Source: Corynebacterium meitnerae
GTDB taxonomy: Bacteria > Actinomycetota > Actinomycetes > Mycobacteriales > Mycobacteriaceae
Direction: 5' to 3'
DNA: 64,000 nucleotides
Assembly: GCF_027570075.1 (NCBI RefSeq)
Contig: NZ_JAKMUS010000001.1
Span: 186,001 to 250,000, forward strand
Below, piece by piece: positions 58,942 to 64,000 of this stretch. Position numbers and translations under genes: made by a program. Each line of letters starts with the position of its first letter. Position 1 is the first letter of the stretch. The notes under the pieces are model-generated. The model was not told the DNA's origin, did not search any database, and worked only from the letters and a program-made list of their open reading frames with translations.

Positions 58942-59105
58942 GACGCAGCTGCTTTGTTAATTACAACCGTGTTATTGGCCGATCGCGGTTCAGTTTAACA
59001 CTGGGCCTTGCTTAACGCGGTGAGCACTACCTCGTTTCGGCATGTCATCGCGTCGACGGTTTCAACCTACCAGCAGTTTTAGGCTGTCCGCCAACTAGGG
59101 TCCGC

Positions 59106-59948
59106 TTACGCGGAAACAACCTGGTCTTTTGCGCGTTTACGCAGGTCTTCTACGTTAGGTCCAGCGGAAAGCACTGAGCGGGAAACATTCGGGAAAACAA
59201 GGTGACTGTTTTCCCCGGCAATACGTGCCACATCCTGCATCGTTGCACCTTGAGCACCGACACCCGGCATAAGCACGGGTGCGTTGAGGTGATCAAGCTG
59301 CGGCGGGTTTTTCACCGTCGCGCCAACCACAACCCCAACGTGACCGATGTGGTCAACACCACTGCTGGCAGTGTTGTACCGCGCGCACTCATCAACCATG
59401 TGCTGGGCGACAGTGCCACCGGTGCTCCCAAGCTGCTGCTCCTGGAAGGCCTCGGCCTCCGGGTTGGAGTTCGCAGCCATGATGAACACGCCACGGCCCT
59501 TCTCCCCTGCCACGTTGATGGCAGGGTCCAAAGAGCCGACGCCGAGGTACGGGGTGAGAGTGACGGCATCGCAGCACAGCGGTGACGCATCGTCGAGCCA
59601 CGCGGCGGCATAGCCGGCCATGGTGGAGCCAATATCCCCACGCTTGGCATCAGCGACGATGAGGGAGCCACTGCCCTTGGCCGCAGCGATGACCTCCTCA
59701 AGCACCGCGAAGCCCTTTGAGCCGTAGCGTTCGAAGAACGCCACCTGTGGCTTAATCAGAGCAACGTGGCCAGCGAAGGCTTCCACGCAGCGCAGGGAGA
59801 ACTCCCGCAGGCCATCTGCGTCGTTACTGAACCCCCAGGCAGCCAGAAGCTGCTCGTGCGGGTCAATGCCAACGCAGAGACGGCCATACTGCTCGCCCGC
59901 ATCAACAAGGCGTGTCCCGAAGCCACACACAGTGCTTTCCTGGTTCAT
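59106..59948 (-). CDS. pyrF: Orotidine 5'-phosphate decarboxylase, type 2
   Basis: 280 residues, the longer actinobacterial form. The active-site lysine lies in VADAKRGDIGSTM (about residue 99), with GRLCVGIDPHEQLL before it and VLMPGVGAQGATMQD for phosphate binding. It makes UMP. Its ATG directly abuts the carB stop, so it belongs to the carAB-pyrF pyrimidine operon. Confidence 0.95.
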   Translation of the reverse strand: MNQESTVCGFGTRLVDAGEQYGRLCVGIDPHEQLLAAWGFSNDADGLREFSLRCVEAFAGHVALIKPQVAFFERYGSKGFAVLEEVIAAAKGSGSLIVADAKRGDIGSTMAGYAAAWLDDASPLCCDAVTLTPYLGVGSLDPAINVAGEKGRGVFIMAANSNPEAEAFQEQQLGSTGGTVAQHMVDECARYNTASSGVDHIGHVGVVVGATVKNPPQLDHLNAPVLMPGVGAQGATMQDVARIAGENSHLVFPNVSRSVLSAGPNVEDLRKRAKDQVVSA

Positions 59949-63293
<3,345 letters not shown>

Positions 63294-63308
63294 GGTTTTC
63301 CTTCCTGG

Positions 63309-64000
63309 TTAGTTCTGCTCGGATGCGTTCTTCGTTGCCTTGTGGTCATCCATGAGTGCCACAAACTGGTCGAAGAGGGGGTTCGCGTCGTGCGGGCCTG
63401 CCGCGGATTCCGGGTGGTACTGGACGGAGTAGGCCTTGCCGGACTGCAGGGCAACGCCTTCCACAACGCCATCGTTCAGGCACGTGTGCGTGACCAGCGC
63501 CGGGCCGAAGTCGGTGTCGAACGTCTTGCCGTCCTTCACGTCCTGGGGAGTGAAGCCCTCCGGGAGCTGGACTGCGAAGCCGTGGTTCTGGGAGGTGATG
63601 TCGATCTTGCCGGTCACGTGGTTCTTCACCGGGATGTTCACACCGCGGTGGCCGAACTTGAGCTTGTAGGTGTCCAGTCCGAGCGCACGGCCGAGGATCT
63701 GGTTACCAAAGCAGATGCCGAACAGCGGGGTGTCGCTGGCGATCACGTCGCGGGTGACAGCAACCATGTCATCGGCGGTCTTCGGGTCGCCCGGGCCGTT
63801 GGAGATGAACACGCCGTCTGGGTTGTGCTTCGCAATCTCAGCGAAGGAAGTGCCCGTCGGGACCACGATCGTTTCAATGCCGCGCTGCGCGAAGTGGCGC
63901 GGCGTCGCGGACTTAATGCCCATGTCGTACGCGACGACGGTGTACTTCTTCTCCCCCTCAGCCTCAATCACGTACGGCTGGTCGGTGGAGACCTCTGCCG
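63309..64000 (-). CDS. carA: Carbamoyl-phosphate synthase, small subunit, C-terminal part
   Basis: 230 codons of the 3' part are present; the gene runs off the window end, so the N-terminus is missing. The fragment is the GATase1 domain: VVAYDMGIKSATPRHFAQRG, the nucleophile cysteine in LFGICFGNQILGRALG, and VQYHPESAAGPHD with the catalytic His-Glu. It supplies ammonia to CarB from glutamine. Confidence 0.94.
   Translation of the reverse strand, partial: AEVSTDQPYVIEAEGEKKYTVVAYDMGIKSATPRHFAQRGIETIVVPTGTSFAEIAKHNPDGVFISNGPGDPKTADDMVAVTRDVIASDTPLFGICFGNQILGRALGLDTYKLKFGHRGVNIPVKNHVTGKIDITSQNHGFAVQLPEGFTPQDVKDGKTFDTDFGPALVTHTCLNDGVVEGVALQSGKAYSVQYHPESAAGPHDANPLFDQFVALMDDHKATKNASEQN

Overview
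The window reads as a stretch of chromosome from a Corynebacterium. It is GC-rich. Gene content and order match the acn - suf - ctaA/ctaB - tkt/tal/zwf/opcA/pgl - gap/pgk/tpiA - rib - priA - metK - coaBC - rpoZ - gmk - mihF - pyrF - carBA block known from that genus. Mycolata-specific genes such as mptB and mihF are present, and many genes appear to start leaderless just behind a TANNNT box. I do not assign a species.

Layout. 1-9.8 kb: the 3' end of aconitase, then a mosaic of small and accessory genes (two class-I glutamine-amidotransferase-like proteins, an NAD(P)-binding protein, a DUF222/HNH nuclease, the UPF0237/UPF0210 pair, a MerR regulator coupled to a membrane protein, an ABC-F ATPase and a MazF-type toxin-antitoxin pair). 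9.8-16.3 kb: the Fe-S assembly operon sufR-B-D-C-S-U-T on the minus strand, with a terminator-like hairpin between sufC and sufS. 16.4-22.9 kb: the mannosyltransferase mptB, a two-gene ABC exporter, heme A synthase ctaA, a quinone oxidoreductase and heme O synthase ctaB. 23-29.8 kb: the pentose-phosphate cluster tkt-tal-zwf-opcA-pgl behind a good promoter. 30-31.1 kb: a second DUF222/HNH nuclease and a repeat-rich gap. 31.4-38 kb (minus): secG, tpiA, pgk, gap, whiA, yvcK, rapZ, without ppc between secG and tpiA. 38-50 kb (minus): uvrC, a membrane protein, riboflavin genes ribH-BA-E-D, rpe, rsmB, fmt, def, priA. 50-52.2 kb (plus): a secreted polysaccharide deacetylase and two membrane proteins. 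52.2-64 kb (minus): metK, coaBC, an inserted pair (Gly-rich secreted-type protein plus DUF3558 lipoprotein), rpoZ, gmk, mihF, pyrF, carB and the 3' part of carA.

Most striking signal. The 11-mer GCTTATCGACG (complement CGTCGATAAGC) occurs 18 times exactly in 64 kb, nine copies on each strand; about 0.03 would be expected by chance. Copies lie in several reading frames, across two stop codons and in intergenic DNA, so the nucleotide string itself seems to be kept. Density and lack of strand bias resemble DNA-uptake-type sequences more than a polar segregation motif. I do not know of a described function for it in this genus.

Other points of interest: matching inverted TTATCCACA repeats about 52-53 bp upstream of both HNH paralogues, the Gly-rich/DUF3558 island bracketed by two inverted copies of the 11-mer, and the absence of acnR and ppc from their expected positions. 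No tRNA, rRNA, CRISPR array or insertion sequence was seen.
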